In this document: in pieces, positions 10,450 to 21,000 of the stretch
Position numbering within the stretch: position 1 is the stretch's first letter
Layout: the number at the start of each line of letters is the position of its first letter
NCBI GenBank assembly: GCA_016932255.1
Contig: JAFGDE010000008.1
Span: 62,001-126,000, forward strand
Reading direction: 5' to 3'
Source of the DNA: Candidatus Saganbacteria bacterium
GTDB taxonomy: Bacteria > Margulisbacteria > WOR-1 > O2-12-FULL-45-9
DNA: 64,000 nucleotides
Program-made: the position numbers and the translations under genes
The notes under the pieces: generated by a model
The model's database searches: none
The model's input: the letters and a program-made list of their open reading frames with translations, nothing else
Told to the model about the DNA's origin: nothing

Positions 10450-12483
10450 TTATCTCTCCACACCACCTGCCTCTCTGATCTTTTGATAAATCTCTACCAA
10501 TTTCTGCTGGGTCTGGGGCGGCACCTGTTCGTAATGAGAGAACTTGGTCGAAAAACTGCCCTGGCCGTGAGTAAAGGACCTCAGGTCTGTGGCGTATTTG
10601 GACAGTTCGCTCTGCGGCACCAGGGCGACTATCTTGTCGGTCTCGATGTTGCTGATGCGCCCGCGCCGCTTGTTCAGGTCGCCGGTCACCTCTCCGACGA
10701 ATTCCGGCGGCATGCTGACGGTTATTTCGACTATGGGTTCAAGCAGGACTGGTTTGGCATCGACAAAGATCTTCTTGAAGCCCATGGAAGCGGCGATCTT
10801 AAAGGCCATGTCAGATGAATCAACCTCATGATATGAGCCGTCATAAAGCGTGATCTTGATATCAATGGCCGGATAGCCAGCGATGACACCCTGGGTCATA
10901 GCCTCTTTAATGCCTTTCTCGACCGCTGGGATGTAGTTCTTGGGTATAGCGCCGCCGACGATCTTGTTAACGAACTCAAAACCCTGGCCCCGGGGTAGGG
11001 GTTCGATCTCCAGCCAGGTATCACCGTACTGGCCGCGGCCACCGGTCTGCTTCTTGTATTTCCCCTGGCCCTTGGACCGGCCCATGATGGTCTCTTTATA
11101 GGGGATCCTGGGTTCGCCGATCTCTATCTCAACGCCATAGCGCTCCCGGATCCGTTTGAGTATGACCTCAAGATGGACGTCGCCCATGCCGGAAATTACG
11201 GTTTCCTTGGTCTCCGGGTTATAGGACATTTTAAAGGTCGGATCCTCATGAGTGATCGCGGAAAGGCCCAGGCCCATCTTTTCCTGTTCGGCCTTTGACT
11301 TTGGCCGTACAGAAAAGGACATGACCGGTTCAGGGAACTCGGCCGGTTTGAAGAACAGTTTGCGGTTCTTGTCGCAGAGGGTATCACCGGTGCCTGTGAC
11401 CTTGAGCTTGGGCAGTACGGCAATATCGCCGGCGGTCAGCTGAGGAATGTCTACTCTTGTTTTACCGCGCATGCTGATGATCTGGCCGATACGCTCATCC
11501 TTGCCTTTGGTCGCGTTATAAACAGGGGAGGATGGCTTGATCGTGCCGGAATAGACCCTGATATAGGCAAGGTTGCCGATGTGCGCTTCGTTAACGGTCT
11601 TGAAAACGTAAGCTGAGAACGGCTCTTGATCGTCTGGCTTGACCTTGACCTCTTGGCCGTCAAGGTTCTCAGCCGGGACCTCTTTTTCGTTAGCCGGTGG
11701 CATCCAGGAAACTATCGCGTCCAATATTTCGTCCGAGCCGATATTCTTGGCGGCCGAGGCGCAGAAAACAGGGAAGATCTTGTCGTGGTCCAGGGCGGTG
11801 ATCAGATGTTCGGTCAGTTCTTCCTCCGTGATCTCCTTGTTCTCCAGGTATTCTGTCAGTATAGTATCGTCGATCTCGGCGATGCCTTCGATCATCATTT
11901 CCTTATGCAAGGCGACGGATTCTTTCAGGTTTTCCGGTACCTCATGCTTGAGCAGGCTGTGCGCACCGGAAAAATCGCCTTCTTGGCCGACCGGCACCTG
12001 GACCGGGACGATCTCCTTGCTGAACTTCTCCCGCAGCATTTCGATGGTTTTGTCAAAATCAGCCTGGGATTTATCCATTTTATTGACGACGATGATACGC
12101 GGCAAATCGAAATTATCGGCCATCTTCCAGAGATTATCAAGCGCCCCGCCGTGCCCGGTGACCGCATCGACCACGATAATAAGGCAGTCGACTATCCTCA
12201 TGGTCGAGATGGCGTCGCCGACAAAATCGATGAAGCCCGGCGTGTCGATCAGGTTGATTTTATGATCTTTCCATTCCAGGGGCAGGAGGCTTGAGTGGAT
12301 GCTGATCTGGCGTTTGATCTCTTCCGGGTCATAGTCGGAGGTTGTTGTGCCGTCAAGAACACCGCCTTGCCGGTTGATGGCCTTGGCGGTAAAGAGCAGG
12401 GCTTCGCTGAGCGAGGTCTTACCTGTCGTACCTGAACCGATTATCCCCACATTGCGGATCTTATCGGGAGGGTACTGCTTCAT
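10450..12483 (-). CDS. Elongation factor G-like GTPase (EF-G2 type)
   Basis: GSGTTGKTSL P-loop, DTPGFIDFVGD, NKMDKS; full EF-G domain order to GHGSFS-like end. Confidence 0.93.
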   Translation of the reverse strand: MKQYPPDKIRNVGIIGSGTTGKTSLSEALLFTAKAINRQGGVLDGTTTSDYDPEEIKRQISIHSSLLPLEWKDHKINLIDTPGFIDFVGDAISTMRIVDCLIIVVDAVTGHGGALDNLWKMADNFDLPRIIVVNKMDKSQADFDKTIEMLREKFSKEIVPVQVPVGQEGDFSGAHSLLKHEVPENLKESVALHKEMMIEGIAEIDDTILTEYLENKEITEEELTEHLITALDHDKIFPVFCASAAKNIGSDEILDAIVSWMPPANEKEVPAENLDGQEVKVKPDDQEPFSAYVFKTVNEAHIGNLAYIRVYSGTIKPSSPVYNATKGKDERIGQIISMRGKTRVDIPQLTAGDIAVLPKLKVTGTGDTLCDKNRKLFFKPAEFPEPVMSFSVRPKSKAEQEKMGLGLSAITHEDPTFKMSYNPETKETVISGMGDVHLEVILKRIRERYGVEIEIGEPRIPYKETIMGRSKGQGKYKKQTGGRGQYGDTWLEIEPLPRGQGFEFVNKIVGGAIPKNYIPAVEKGIKEAMTQGVIAGYPAIDIKITLYDGSYHEVDSSDMAFKIAASMGFKKIFVDAKPVLLEPIVEITVSMPPEFVGEVTGDLNKRRGRISNIETDKIVALVPQSELSKYATDLRSFTHGQGSFSTKFSHYEQVPPQTQQKLVEIYQKIREAGGVER

Positions 12484-12513
12484 ACAGAAAATTATAGCAC
12501 CAGGTCAAGCTGG

Positions 12514-13341
12514 TTGCAATGGGTTTTGGCCTTTGATATGATGAACGCCATCATGTTATGGCCGATCCTGGGCAAAAAAAAGATAGGGCTCGTCTTGGGC
12601 GGTGGGATCGCCCGGGGCATTGCGCATATCGGCGTACTCAAGGTCATTGAGCGCTATAAGATACCCATCGAATACATCTCTGCCACCTCTTCAGGTGCCT
12701 TGATCGGTTCGGCTTACGCGGCGGGGATGGAAGTGCGGCTGATCGAAGAGATTGGCCTGCGCATTTCCTGGGGCAGGATCATCAGGTTGGCTTTATTTAA
12801 GCCAGGCTTGATCTCTGACCAGGGGGTTAAAGATCTGGTCCGCAAATATATCGGGGAGCTTGAATTTAGCCAGCTGAAGATACCTTTGAGCGTGGTAGCG
12901 ACCGACCTCAAAAGCGCCCGGCCGATCATTTTTAGCAAGGGCGATCTGGCCAAGGCCGTGGCGGCCAGTTCAGCCTTTCCCGGCCTGTTCTCGCCGGAGG
13001 AGATCAACCATCATCTGGTCGTCGATGGCGCCATAACCTATAATCTGCCGGTCCAGACGGTCAGGGACATGGGGGCCAATTTTGTCATTGCTTCGGATGT
13101 TATCCCTTCAGGGTCTTACAAACATCAGCCGCATGATCCTTTGCAAGTCTTCAGCCGGGCGCTCGATATCGTCCTGCATCAACTTTCATATGAACAGCGG
13201 AAAAAGGCCAATATCCTGATCGATCCGGATTATAAGGATGACATCTGGCCGTTCGATCTGTCCCGGGCCAAAGCCTTGATCGCGGCCGGCGAGCACGCGG
13301 CGCATAACGCGCTGAGGCGCCTGCGGCGGCAGTATAAATAA
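12514..13341 (+). CDS. Patatin-like phospholipase (RssA type)
   Basis: GGGIARGIAHIGVLKVIE oxyanion motif, ATSSGALIG (GxSxG-like), DGA. Confidence 0.9.
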   Translation: MQWVLAFDMMNAIMLWPILGKKKIGLVLGGGIARGIAHIGVLKVIERYKIPIEYISATSSGALIGSAYAAGMEVRLIEEIGLRISWGRIIRLALFKPGLISDQGVKDLVRKYIGELEFSQLKIPLSVVATDLKSARPIIFSKGDLAKAVAASSAFPGLFSPEEINHHLVVDGAITYNLPVQTVRDMGANFVIASDVIPSGSYKHQPHDPLQVFSRALDIVLHQLSYEQRKKANILIDPDYKDDIWPFDLSRAKALIAAGEHAAHNALRRLRRQYK

Positions 13342-13345
13342 AAAA

Positions 13346-13368
13346 CCGCCGGTCAACTTGACCGGCGG
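13346..13368 (-). terminator. Rho-independent terminator of the 13398-14021 gene
   Basis: CCGCCGGTCAA-C-TTGACCGGCGG stem; read on minus strand it is followed by TTTTTT. Confidence 0.8.
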
Positions 13369-13397
13369 CAAAACTGCAGCAGCTGATGGGAAAGGGA

Positions 13398-14021
13398 TTA
13401 TTTTCCTCTGAGGCTTATCCTGCGTGAAACAGGCGTAGCTGTGCCTGATCTGAGACTGAATGTTGGCAGATCCACTGCAGCCCTGATTGTCTTGACCCCA
13501 TTAAAGGACGGGGGAAAATCATCTCCAGATACTTCCACGTCGCCATGGCCCTCTTCAGCGCTAGGGAGTAACGAATCAACTATATATTTAACCGCCGGCG
13601 CGTCATTGTATTTCGGTTCAATTATCTCGACCTTCTTTGAGACCGGCTGCTGGTCGGTCATTTCAGGACTAAAAGACTTTTTAAGGTCCTTTACCATATT
13701 CGGGTGCCAATTAGAAGTGAGATCATCACCACAGTCTACGGCTGCCTCACCCTGGTCGTCATCGTCATCCGGCCAATGGATATCAGGATCTGAAGGATAG
13801 GGTTGAGAAATACGAATGCCGGCAGAGCCATCGGTCGGCACTGCTTTACCTTCCCAGGTGATATAGCCGGCATCGCTTGTTTTAGCAGGGTTATCAGTAT
13901 TGTAGATAGTGCTGATCACCTGGTCAAATGCAGACAGGCCGATCTTTTTTGGTTTAACACTGGTTTCCTGGGCTTCGCTGATCCGAGTTTCTTTGGGCTG
14001 TAACACATGAAAATTATTCAT
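13398..14021 (-). CDS. Hypothetical acidic protein
   Basis: 207-aa ORF, GGAGG RBS (ATATAGGAGGCAAAAAAGATG), own promoter/leader and terminator; no family recognised. Confidence 0.7.
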   Translation of the reverse strand: MNNFHVLQPKETRISEAQETSVKPKKIGLSAFDQVISTIYNTDNPAKTSDAGYITWEGKAVPTDGSAGIRISQPYPSDPDIHWPDDDDDQGEAAVDCGDDLTSNWHPNMVKDLKKSFSPEMTDQQPVSKKVEIIEPKYNDAPAVKYIVDSLLPSAEEGHGDVEVSGDDFPPSFNGVKTIRAAVDLPTFSLRSGTATPVSRRISLRGK

Positions 14022-14023
14022 CT

Positions 14024-14168
14024 TTTTTGCCTCCTATATAAAACAAAAAAACACAGCATTTGGAACTACCATCTGCTGTGTTTACAAGCGTTTTACCCGA
14101 CCGACCTACGTTATTTAAGGGGTAGGTTTCCCTTGCAGATGGCTCTGGGCCATTGTATCGGCCTACAC
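14024..14168 (-). ncRNA. Structured 5' leader with candidate terminator/antiterminator switch
   Basis: CCATCTGC (14142-14135) is perfectly complementary to GCAGATGG (14076-14069), which overlaps the terminator 5' arm. Confidence 0.55.
14044..14083 (-). terminator. Leader terminator hairpin upstream of 13398-14021
   Basis: Minus strand AACACAGCA-loop-TGCTGTGTT followed by TTTTTTT. Confidence 0.7.
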
Positions 14169-14171
14169 TGG

Positions 14172-14202
14172 TATTATCGGGCCAGGGGGGAGCGAAACTT
14201 GC
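14172..14202 (-). promoter_or_regulatory. Sigma-28-like promoter for 13398-14021
   Basis: GCAAGTTT-N14-CCGATAA. Confidence 0.6.
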
Positions 14203-14240
14203 ATGATATTTCAAAATAATTTAAGGGCCTGGTTTTAATG

Positions 14241-14269
14241 TTGTAATGCCCATTTTGTCGTGTTAAAAT
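14241..14269 (+). promoter_or_regulatory. Sigma-70-type promoter for ileS
   Basis: TTGTAA-N17-TAAAAT; ATG at 14280. Confidence 0.6.
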
Positions 14270-14279
14270 AAGTGTTCTT

Positions 14280-17081
14280 ATGGAATATAAGAAAACCCTG
14301 AATTTACCAAAAACTGATTTTCCCATCCGGGCCAAACTCAAGGAAGTGGAGCAGCACTTTAGCGAGCATTGGGATAATGAGGATATATACCATAAAATAC
14401 AGCATAAAAACGATAAAAATGACAAGTATATCCTGCATGACGGCCCACCGTACCCTAATGGGGATATCCACCTGGGCCATGCCCTGAACAAGATCCTCAA
14501 GGATATAGTCGTTAAATATAAGTCCATGGCCGGTTTCAGCTCGCCTTATGTGCCGGGCTGGGACTGCCACGGTTTGCCGATCGAGACCCAGCTAATCAAG
14601 GAGATCAGTGACAGGCGCAAGGATATGAGCGTGACGGAATTCCGCCAGAAGTGCAAAGAGTACGCGCTCAAATACGTCGATCTGCAGCGGACTGAGTTCA
14701 AACGGCTCGGCGTGCTGGCCGAGTGGGCCAAACCTTATTTGACCATCGACCATGAGTACGAAGCTGACATCATCAGGCTGTTCGGCGTGCTGGCGGAAAA
14801 GGGCTATGTCTACCGGGGTCTCAAGCCGATCCACTGGTGCCCGGACTGCCAGACGGCGCTGGCAGAAGCGGAGATCGAATATGAGGACGATCGCTCTCCC
14901 TCGATCTTAGTCAAGTTCCAGGTCAAAGACCCTGCTGCGATCAAGATCGATAAGCGCTCGCCCATGGCCAAGTACGTTGGCCCGGTCTCTTTTGTTATCT
15001 GGACGACCACGCCCTGGACCCTGCCGGCCAACGTGGCCGTTGCCGCGCATCCGGACTATGAGTATATCTTTCTTAAGGTTTCGAGGGACGAAGGACGATG
15101 GGCGAGGGATGAGGTTTTTATTATCGCCGAGGGATTGTTAGAAGATTTTGTGAAACGCCTGGAGATCAAGGAACATAAAATAATCGACAAGATGCCTGGT
15201 AAATATCTTGAGGGTATCCTGGCCCAGCATCCGTTCGTCGACCGGGAAGTCATGCTGGTGCTGGATAAGTACGTGACCCTGGAGCAGGGCACCGGCCTGG
15301 TCCATATCGCTCCTGGTCATGGTGAAGAGGACTACAAGGTCGGCCTGAACTACAAACTGCCAATCGTCATGCCGGTCAAGGCGGACGGCCGCTTTGATGA
15401 CAGCGTGCCTGAGTTCATCCGCGGCAAGCATTATGATGAGACCAACAAGCTGATCACCCAGCGGATGAAAGATGACGGCACACTGCTCAAGCTGGAATTC
15501 TTCAAGCACCCATACCCGCATTGCTGGCGCTGTAAAAAACCGGTAATTTTCCGGGCCACGGAGCAGTGGTTCGTTTCAGTCGACCACAAGGACATGCGCG
15601 GCCAGGCCTTAAAAGCCATTGGCAGGACCAAGTGGTTCCCGGCCTGGGGCGAGAACCGCATCCGCGGCATGGTCGAGACCAGGCCGGACTGGTGCATCTC
15701 GCGCCAGCGTTCCTGGGGCGTGCCGATACCTGCCTTTTACTGTTCGAAGTGCGGCAAACCGCAAATGATTGGCAAGTTCAATGAAGCGATCCGCCAGCTG
15801 GTGCTGGAAAGAGGCACTAACGGCTGGTTCGAGCTGGAAGCCAAAGAGATCCTGCCGGCTGGGACCAAGTGCCCTGATTGCGGCGGCACTGAATTCACTA
15901 AAGAAAAGGACATCCTTGACGTCTGGTTCGAGTCCGGTTCTTCTCACGCTCTGCTGGAGCGTACCCCGGGCCTGCGCTGGCCGGCAGACCTTTATCTGGA
16001 AGGCTCGGACCAGCATCGCGGCTGGTTCCAGAGCTCGCTTTTGATCGCGGTCGGCTACAAGGACCGGGCGCCTTATGACGCGGTACTGACCCACGGCTTT
16101 ACCATCGATGAAAAAGGCAAGAAAATGAGCAAATCCCTGGGCAATGTTATCAGTCCCCAGGATGTGGTCAAGGAATATGGGGCTGATATCCTGCGGCTCT
16201 GGGTCGCTTCGACTGATTTTCGCAATGATATGGCTGCCTCGCAGAACATTTTAAAACAAGTGCGCGAGGCATATTCTAAAATACGCAATACCTGCCGTTT
16301 TTTGATGAGTAATCTGAATGATTATCAGACCGAAGACCGAAGACCAAAGACCGAAGACCTTTTGGAAATTGACAAGTGGATACTGCTTCGTTTGCAGCGG
16401 TTGATCGAGCGGGTGAGGCAGGCTTACGATGAGTTCGAGTTCCATATCGTTTATCATAAACTTTATGATTTTTGCGTTAATGACCTCTCGGCCTATTACC
16501 TGGACATGTCCAAGGACAGATTGTACTGCGGCGGGAAAGATTCCATCGAGCGCCGCTCAGCCCAGTTCGCCATGAGCCGGATACTTGACGCTTTGGTCAG
16601 GCTGATGGCGCCGGTCTTAAGCTTTACTGCCGAAGACATCCTCAGGTATATGTCTGAAGCGGTCAAGGGGCAGGAGGTCCAAAGCGTATTCTTGCTTGAT
16701 ATGCCAGAGGTCGACAAAAAATATCTCGATGCCAAGCTGGAGGCGCGCTGGGAAAAGCTATTGCAGCTAAAAGAGCAGGTTTACCAGCAGATTGAGGCCC
16801 TGCGCGCCCAAAAAGAGATCTCAGCCTCGCTCGAAGCGACCGTTGAGCTGGGCACCAAGGACCGGGACTGGCTCAAAGGCACGGAGAACATCCTGGCGAT
16901 GGTATTGATAGTTTCTTCTGTTAAGCTGACGGATAACGATCAGATCGTAGTTAAACGGTCTTCAGGCAAGAAGTGCACGCGCTGCTGGATGCTGCTGCCC
17001 AGCGTCGGTCAGGACAAAGAGCATCCGGAACTGTGCGAGCGATGTGCCGCAGTGGTCAAGGGCCTGTCAGGTCCTCAATAA
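14280..17081 (+). CDS. ileS: Isoleucyl-tRNA synthetase
   Basis: LHDGPPYPNGDIHLGHALNKILKD, GWDCHGLPIE, KMSKS, C-terminal CxxC zinc motifs. Confidence 0.97.
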   Translation: MEYKKTLNLPKTDFPIRAKLKEVEQHFSEHWDNEDIYHKIQHKNDKNDKYILHDGPPYPNGDIHLGHALNKILKDIVVKYKSMAGFSSPYVPGWDCHGLPIETQLIKEISDRRKDMSVTEFRQKCKEYALKYVDLQRTEFKRLGVLAEWAKPYLTIDHEYEADIIRLFGVLAEKGYVYRGLKPIHWCPDCQTALAEAEIEYEDDRSPSILVKFQVKDPAAIKIDKRSPMAKYVGPVSFVIWTTTPWTLPANVAVAAHPDYEYIFLKVSRDEGRWARDEVFIIAEGLLEDFVKRLEIKEHKIIDKMPGKYLEGILAQHPFVDREVMLVLDKYVTLEQGTGLVHIAPGHGEEDYKVGLNYKLPIVMPVKADGRFDDSVPEFIRGKHYDETNKLITQRMKDDGTLLKLEFFKHPYPHCWRCKKPVIFRATEQWFVSVDHKDMRGQALKAIGRTKWFPAWGENRIRGMVETRPDWCISRQRSWGVPIPAFYCSKCGKPQMIGKFNEAIRQLVLERGTNGWFELEAKEILPAGTKCPDCGGTEFTKEKDILDVWFESGSSHALLERTPGLRWPADLYLEGSDQHRGWFQSSLLIAVGYKDRAPYDAVLTHGFTIDEKGKKMSKSLGNVISPQDVVKEYGADILRLWVASTDFRNDMAASQNILKQVREAYSKIRNTCRFLMSNLNDYQTEDRRPKTEDLLEIDKWILLRLQRLIERVRQAYDEFEFHIVYHKLYDFCVNDLSAYYLDMSKDRLYCGGKDSIERRSAQFAMSRILDALVRLMAPVLSFTAEDILRYMSEAVKGQEVQSVFLLDMPEVDKKYLDAKLEARWEKLLQLKEQVYQQIEALRAQKEISASLEATVELGTKDRDWLKGTENILAMVLIVSSVKLTDNDQIVVKRSSGKKCTRCWMLLPSVGQDKEHPELCERCAAVVKGLSGPQ
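15083..15113 (+). repeat. Heptamer array GAGGGAC-type inside ileS
   Basis: GAGGGAC GAAGGAC GATGGGC GAGGGAT GAGG. Confidence 0.8.
16328..16359 (+). repeat. Heptamer array GACCGAA-type inside ileS
   Basis: GACCGAA GACCGAA GACCAAA GACCGAA GACC. Confidence 0.9.
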
Positions 17082-17893
17082 CTCCCTGGAATGCCTGCCT
17101 GGCTTGACGGCGTACCGCCGGTCCCTCTGTAATCTTCAGGATCGATATCGCCGCTCTGGTTAGCAGCTTGTTGTTGTTGGGCAGCCTCCATTTCTCTCTG
17201 GTGGTATGAGGCGATGGCGCGGACGGCTTCCGGATCGTTCTCTTTGCCCAACAGCTTAATAATATGGATAAACCCACTACCGTCCATGGTTGCTCCATCA
17301 AGGCGCGCAATCAGGGCTTTGATCAGTTCCTGATGATGTACCGGCTCGATCTCCGGCAGGATGATCGGGATGATCTCAGGGTCCAGTTTGGAAAAATCGA
17401 CCGGGCCAAAGGTCTTCAGTTTGACAAAGGCCTCTCGTCTGGTTCCTTCATCGATCACTTTGAAGAGATGGTAGCAATAGGTGTTAACGATCTCCAGAAT
17501 ATCCTCTCGGGTTGCCAGCGGGTGGTGAATGACCTTTTTTATGTTGCTGGGATGGGAAAATCCGCCGACCACCAGTTCGTCAATTAGCGCTTCAAGTTCA
17601 ACAACTTCGCTGTCCCTTCCCCTAAAGTGCAGGGCCAGGTCAAGGATGGTCGCCAGCTCTGCCGGAGTTTCAGCGCGGATCTCAGCTATGCCGAGATTGC
17701 GAAGATGCATGGCGCAGGTCCGGCTCCATTTCAGGCCTGCTCCGGCAGCTTCAAGCTCTGCTTCGCCTACCGATATTCTTGTCAGGTTTTTCGCGTTGAC
17801 GGCCCTTTCTGCCCGGACAGCGCCCAGGCGGGGCAGCAGGCTCCTTAGCCGGCTGTACCTGGAAACTAATCCTTTGATGATCAATGCTGACAT
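17075..17893 (-). CDS. Hypothetical protein
   Basis: 272-aa ORF, GAGGAGGAAG RBS; no family recognised. Confidence 0.7.
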   Translation of the reverse strand: MSALIIKGLVSRYSRLRSLLPRLGAVRAERAVNAKNLTRISVGEAELEAAGAGLKWSRTCAMHLRNLGIAEIRAETPAELATILDLALHFRGRDSEVVELEALIDELVVGGFSHPSNIKKVIHHPLATREDILEIVNTYCYHLFKVIDEGTRREAFVKLKTFGPVDFSKLDPEIIPIILPEIEPVHHQELIKALIARLDGATMDGSGFIHIIKLLGKENDPEAVRAIASYHQREMEAAQQQQAANQSGDIDPEDYRGTGGTPSSQAGIPGSY

Positions 17894-17934
17894 GTTTTCT
17901 TCCTCCTCAGATCACGATCGGTCTTGCTTATCCT

Positions 17935-17962
17935 TTATCAGGCGTTTCCGCTATAAATTTCA
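17935..17962 (-). promoter_or_regulatory. Sigma-28-like promoter for 17075-17893
   Basis: TGAAATTT-N13-CTGATAA. Confidence 0.5.
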
Positions 17963-18042
17963 TCGCTTATAAGCTCTAAATAAAACAATGCGGCAATGGT
18001 CAGCCTGAGCTGCGCGGGCGCTGCGCCGGCGTTGTTAAGTAG

Positions 18043-21000
18043 TTACTTTTGGGTCAAAGAAGCGCTTGATTGCCTTCTATCATATTCCAAAGAATAACCC
18101 AGTTGACTGATCGCGGCATTGAAATGAGCCAGCTTGGCTGGGTCCCGGCCAATCTGAAGCAGACTTCCGGAAGGGGAATGTTCTAAAATAATTTCAACGA
18201 TCTGTCTGCGTGCCTCAGCTGTTTTTACTCTAGTAGAGAGAGATCTTTCAACCCGCTGGGCAATAGCCTTTTGTTGTGGGGTTCTGATCGGGTTAACTGT
18301 TTTTGGCCCGGAGATCCTTAGCTGAAGCCTTTGTAATTGTTCAAAGTCACCCAGATTAAATCCGTTGTCCCCATTGATGATCCCTTGCCCGGGTCCATTG
18401 CCGGTATTAGGCAGGGCCAGGCTTTGTAATTTAAAATGCGGAATTTCACGCGCAACGGGAGTGGGCTCTAAGCCTCTAACAGCGATCAGAGTGCCGCATT
18501 TTTTAAGGTAGTCTTTTATGGTTTGGGCCACCCGGGGAGGGAAGAGTCTGCTGAAGTCTCTTTCAAAGTCTTGGTCCAGCTCCATGTTGTAATTTGCCGG
18601 GGTCAAAACCCGAAAGCCCAGAAAGTTTTGCAGCGCCTGAGTGAATTCCCGGTCAAATTCGTAGCCTAGTTCAGTAATGCTCAGGATACCCTGATCTGTT
18701 AACGCCCTTTTGATCTCAGCAAGTAAAGTAAATCTTGATCCTTCCGGCACGTAACGAAAAGCAGAATCAATAGTGATCAGATCAAAAGACCCAGCGGCAA
18801 AAGGCAAGGATTGGGACATACTGCTCCTGATCTTGTGAGGATTCTCTCCTTGTTTAAGCATGCCTCTGCTTTGGTCAAGATCAATGATCCTCATTACCTG
18901 TCCAAGGTTCTTCCAGGCGATAAAGGAAGTTGACGTGCCGGCGCCCAGGCTCAATTCCCGAGTAAAAGCATCAATGTCGCCTCTTTGTTTAAGGTCAAGT
19001 AAGAGAGAATTGCGGGCATGGACTGCCCAGTAGGGAGCCATACCTAAGAGCAACTCATGGTACTCGGCAGCAATGCTGTCATAATCACCCCGGCCAATAC
19101 CATAGCGTAATCTCTGTCTGGGGGATAATGATGGCGATCTAGCGCTGACTGTGGTTTCCGGCTCAGTTTCTGCTATAGTTTCTGCTGCAGTTTCTGTTGT
19201 GACAGGGACGGGCATTGGATCAAGGATAACCTGTCCATCTTTGACCAGATAGAAGCTTCCTATTTTAGTGGCTTGGTCAGTTTCGTAAACATGTGCAAAC
19301 TTATTTGTTCCAGCTTCTGCAAAGACTATCCAGACAGGACGTTTTTTCCTTCCAAGACCTCTTAAAATTCTTTGCTTTGGGCCTATTTTAGCCAGAGCTG
19401 TTTTACCGTCTGATAGATTAGCAGGATATGGCTCAGGTAGCGGAGCGTCTCCAGTCCACCAGGCAACAACTACTTTGATCCTTTCGAGCGAGATCTGACG
19501 CTCCGACTTGTTAGCTGCTTCAGGATTCTCGAGCATCTCCCCGTCTTTTATCAAGAAATAACTATTGATCAGTGTTGTTCTATCTGATTCATAGACCCTG
19601 ATTATTTTATTTTTTTCTTCTGTTGTAAATGTTAGCCAGACTGGACGATCATTTCCCAGCTGGCCTCTGAGCAATTCGGCCTTTTTGTTCAAATTTATGA
19701 GTTCAATAGACCCGCGAGTTATAGCAGCGGCAAATGGCTCCGGTTCCGGGCCGTTTGCAGTCCACCAATTTCTAATGACTTTATTTCTGGCGCGGCTTAT
19801 TTGTCGTCGTGACAGGGTAACAGGCTGGGGATCAAATAGTATTTTCCCGTCTTTGACTAGGAAGAACGAATTAAGCAGTGTTTCTCCGTCTTGTTCATAA
19901 ACGTGAATGATCTTATCAGCGCCGCTTGCTTCAAAAGTCAATAGGCAATCACGCTGCCTGGATTTGAGCCCACCAATTAAGTCTCTTTTTTGACCTTCTA
20001 GAGTGACCAGGTCAACCCGGCCCACACTTGAGATTGTATGTGCTTGATCGTCAGGCAGGCTGCCGGTCCCGGTCCACCAATCAAGGATCGCGGCGGATCT
20101 CTCTTTGGCAGCCAATTGTGGTGAAAGAACCAATGGTTCAGGTTTTAGTAAAATTTCACCATCTTTAAGCAGATAAAATGAGTTTAACTTGGTTACTTGG
20201 TCTTGTTCAAAGACATTAACCAATCTATTCTCGCCTTTAGTTGTAAAGGTGAGCCAGACAGACTGTCTCTTCCTGGTCAGATTGCCGGTTAGAGATACGA
20301 CTATATTATCATAAGAATAAAGGCGTACTCTGCCTTCATTGGAGGTCTTTGTGAAGTAGGCTTGTGGCGGGTCTGCTGCACCGGTCAGCCAATCGATCAA
20401 TGATGCGGTCCTATCCATGCTTATTTGAATGGGGGACTTGGTAATTGTTTCGATTTGTTCTAGGATTTGACCTTCTTTGGCCAGATAAAAACTTTTGATT
20501 AAAGTATTATCTGATACATCATGGACGTGCACTAATTTTTTATTATTGTTGTCTTCAAAAACCAGGCGGAACAGGGATTTGCCCGTTCCTGGACTGTCCC
20601 CAAGATATAGATATTTGCCAGCCAGGGAGATCTGTCTGGTGTTTGGCTCGAGCTCCAGGTCGTATGAGGCGGGCAGGGGGCCGATTCCTTTTAACCATGA
20701 TCTTATTGATCTATTCCTGGCTATTATTATCTGCTTGGGAGATCGGTTCAGTGATAAAGGTTTGTTTAGTATTTGATCGTTTTCCGCTAGGACAAAAGTA
20801 TTAAGCAAAGTTGTCTGGTCTTCTTCATACACGTGAACTAGTTTTTGGTTGTCTTTGGCCTCAAACTCAAGCCAGCCAGGACGAGCCTTGGCTTTTAGAC
20901 CGCCAAAGAGCATTATGTTTGTGGCTTTAAAGGTGAAAAGATCTATCCTATATTTAGAGATACTGGCAGCAAAAGCAGGTGGTTGTTGGCCGCGGCCTCT

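Noticed and set aside
11626-12294. 222-aa and 208-aa plus-strand ORFs over the EF-G-like gene
   Set aside because: Two overlapping antisense frames within a clear GTPase gene.
14024-14168. c-di-GMP-I (GEMM) riboswitch assignment for the 13398 leader
   Set aside because: GCAAGGGAAACC is superficially similar, but the conserved GACGCAAAGC segment and the second paired domain are absent by eye.
16899-17310. 84-aa minus-strand ORF 17056-17310
   Set aside because: Overlaps the ileS end and the 17075-17893 gene in another frame; no support.
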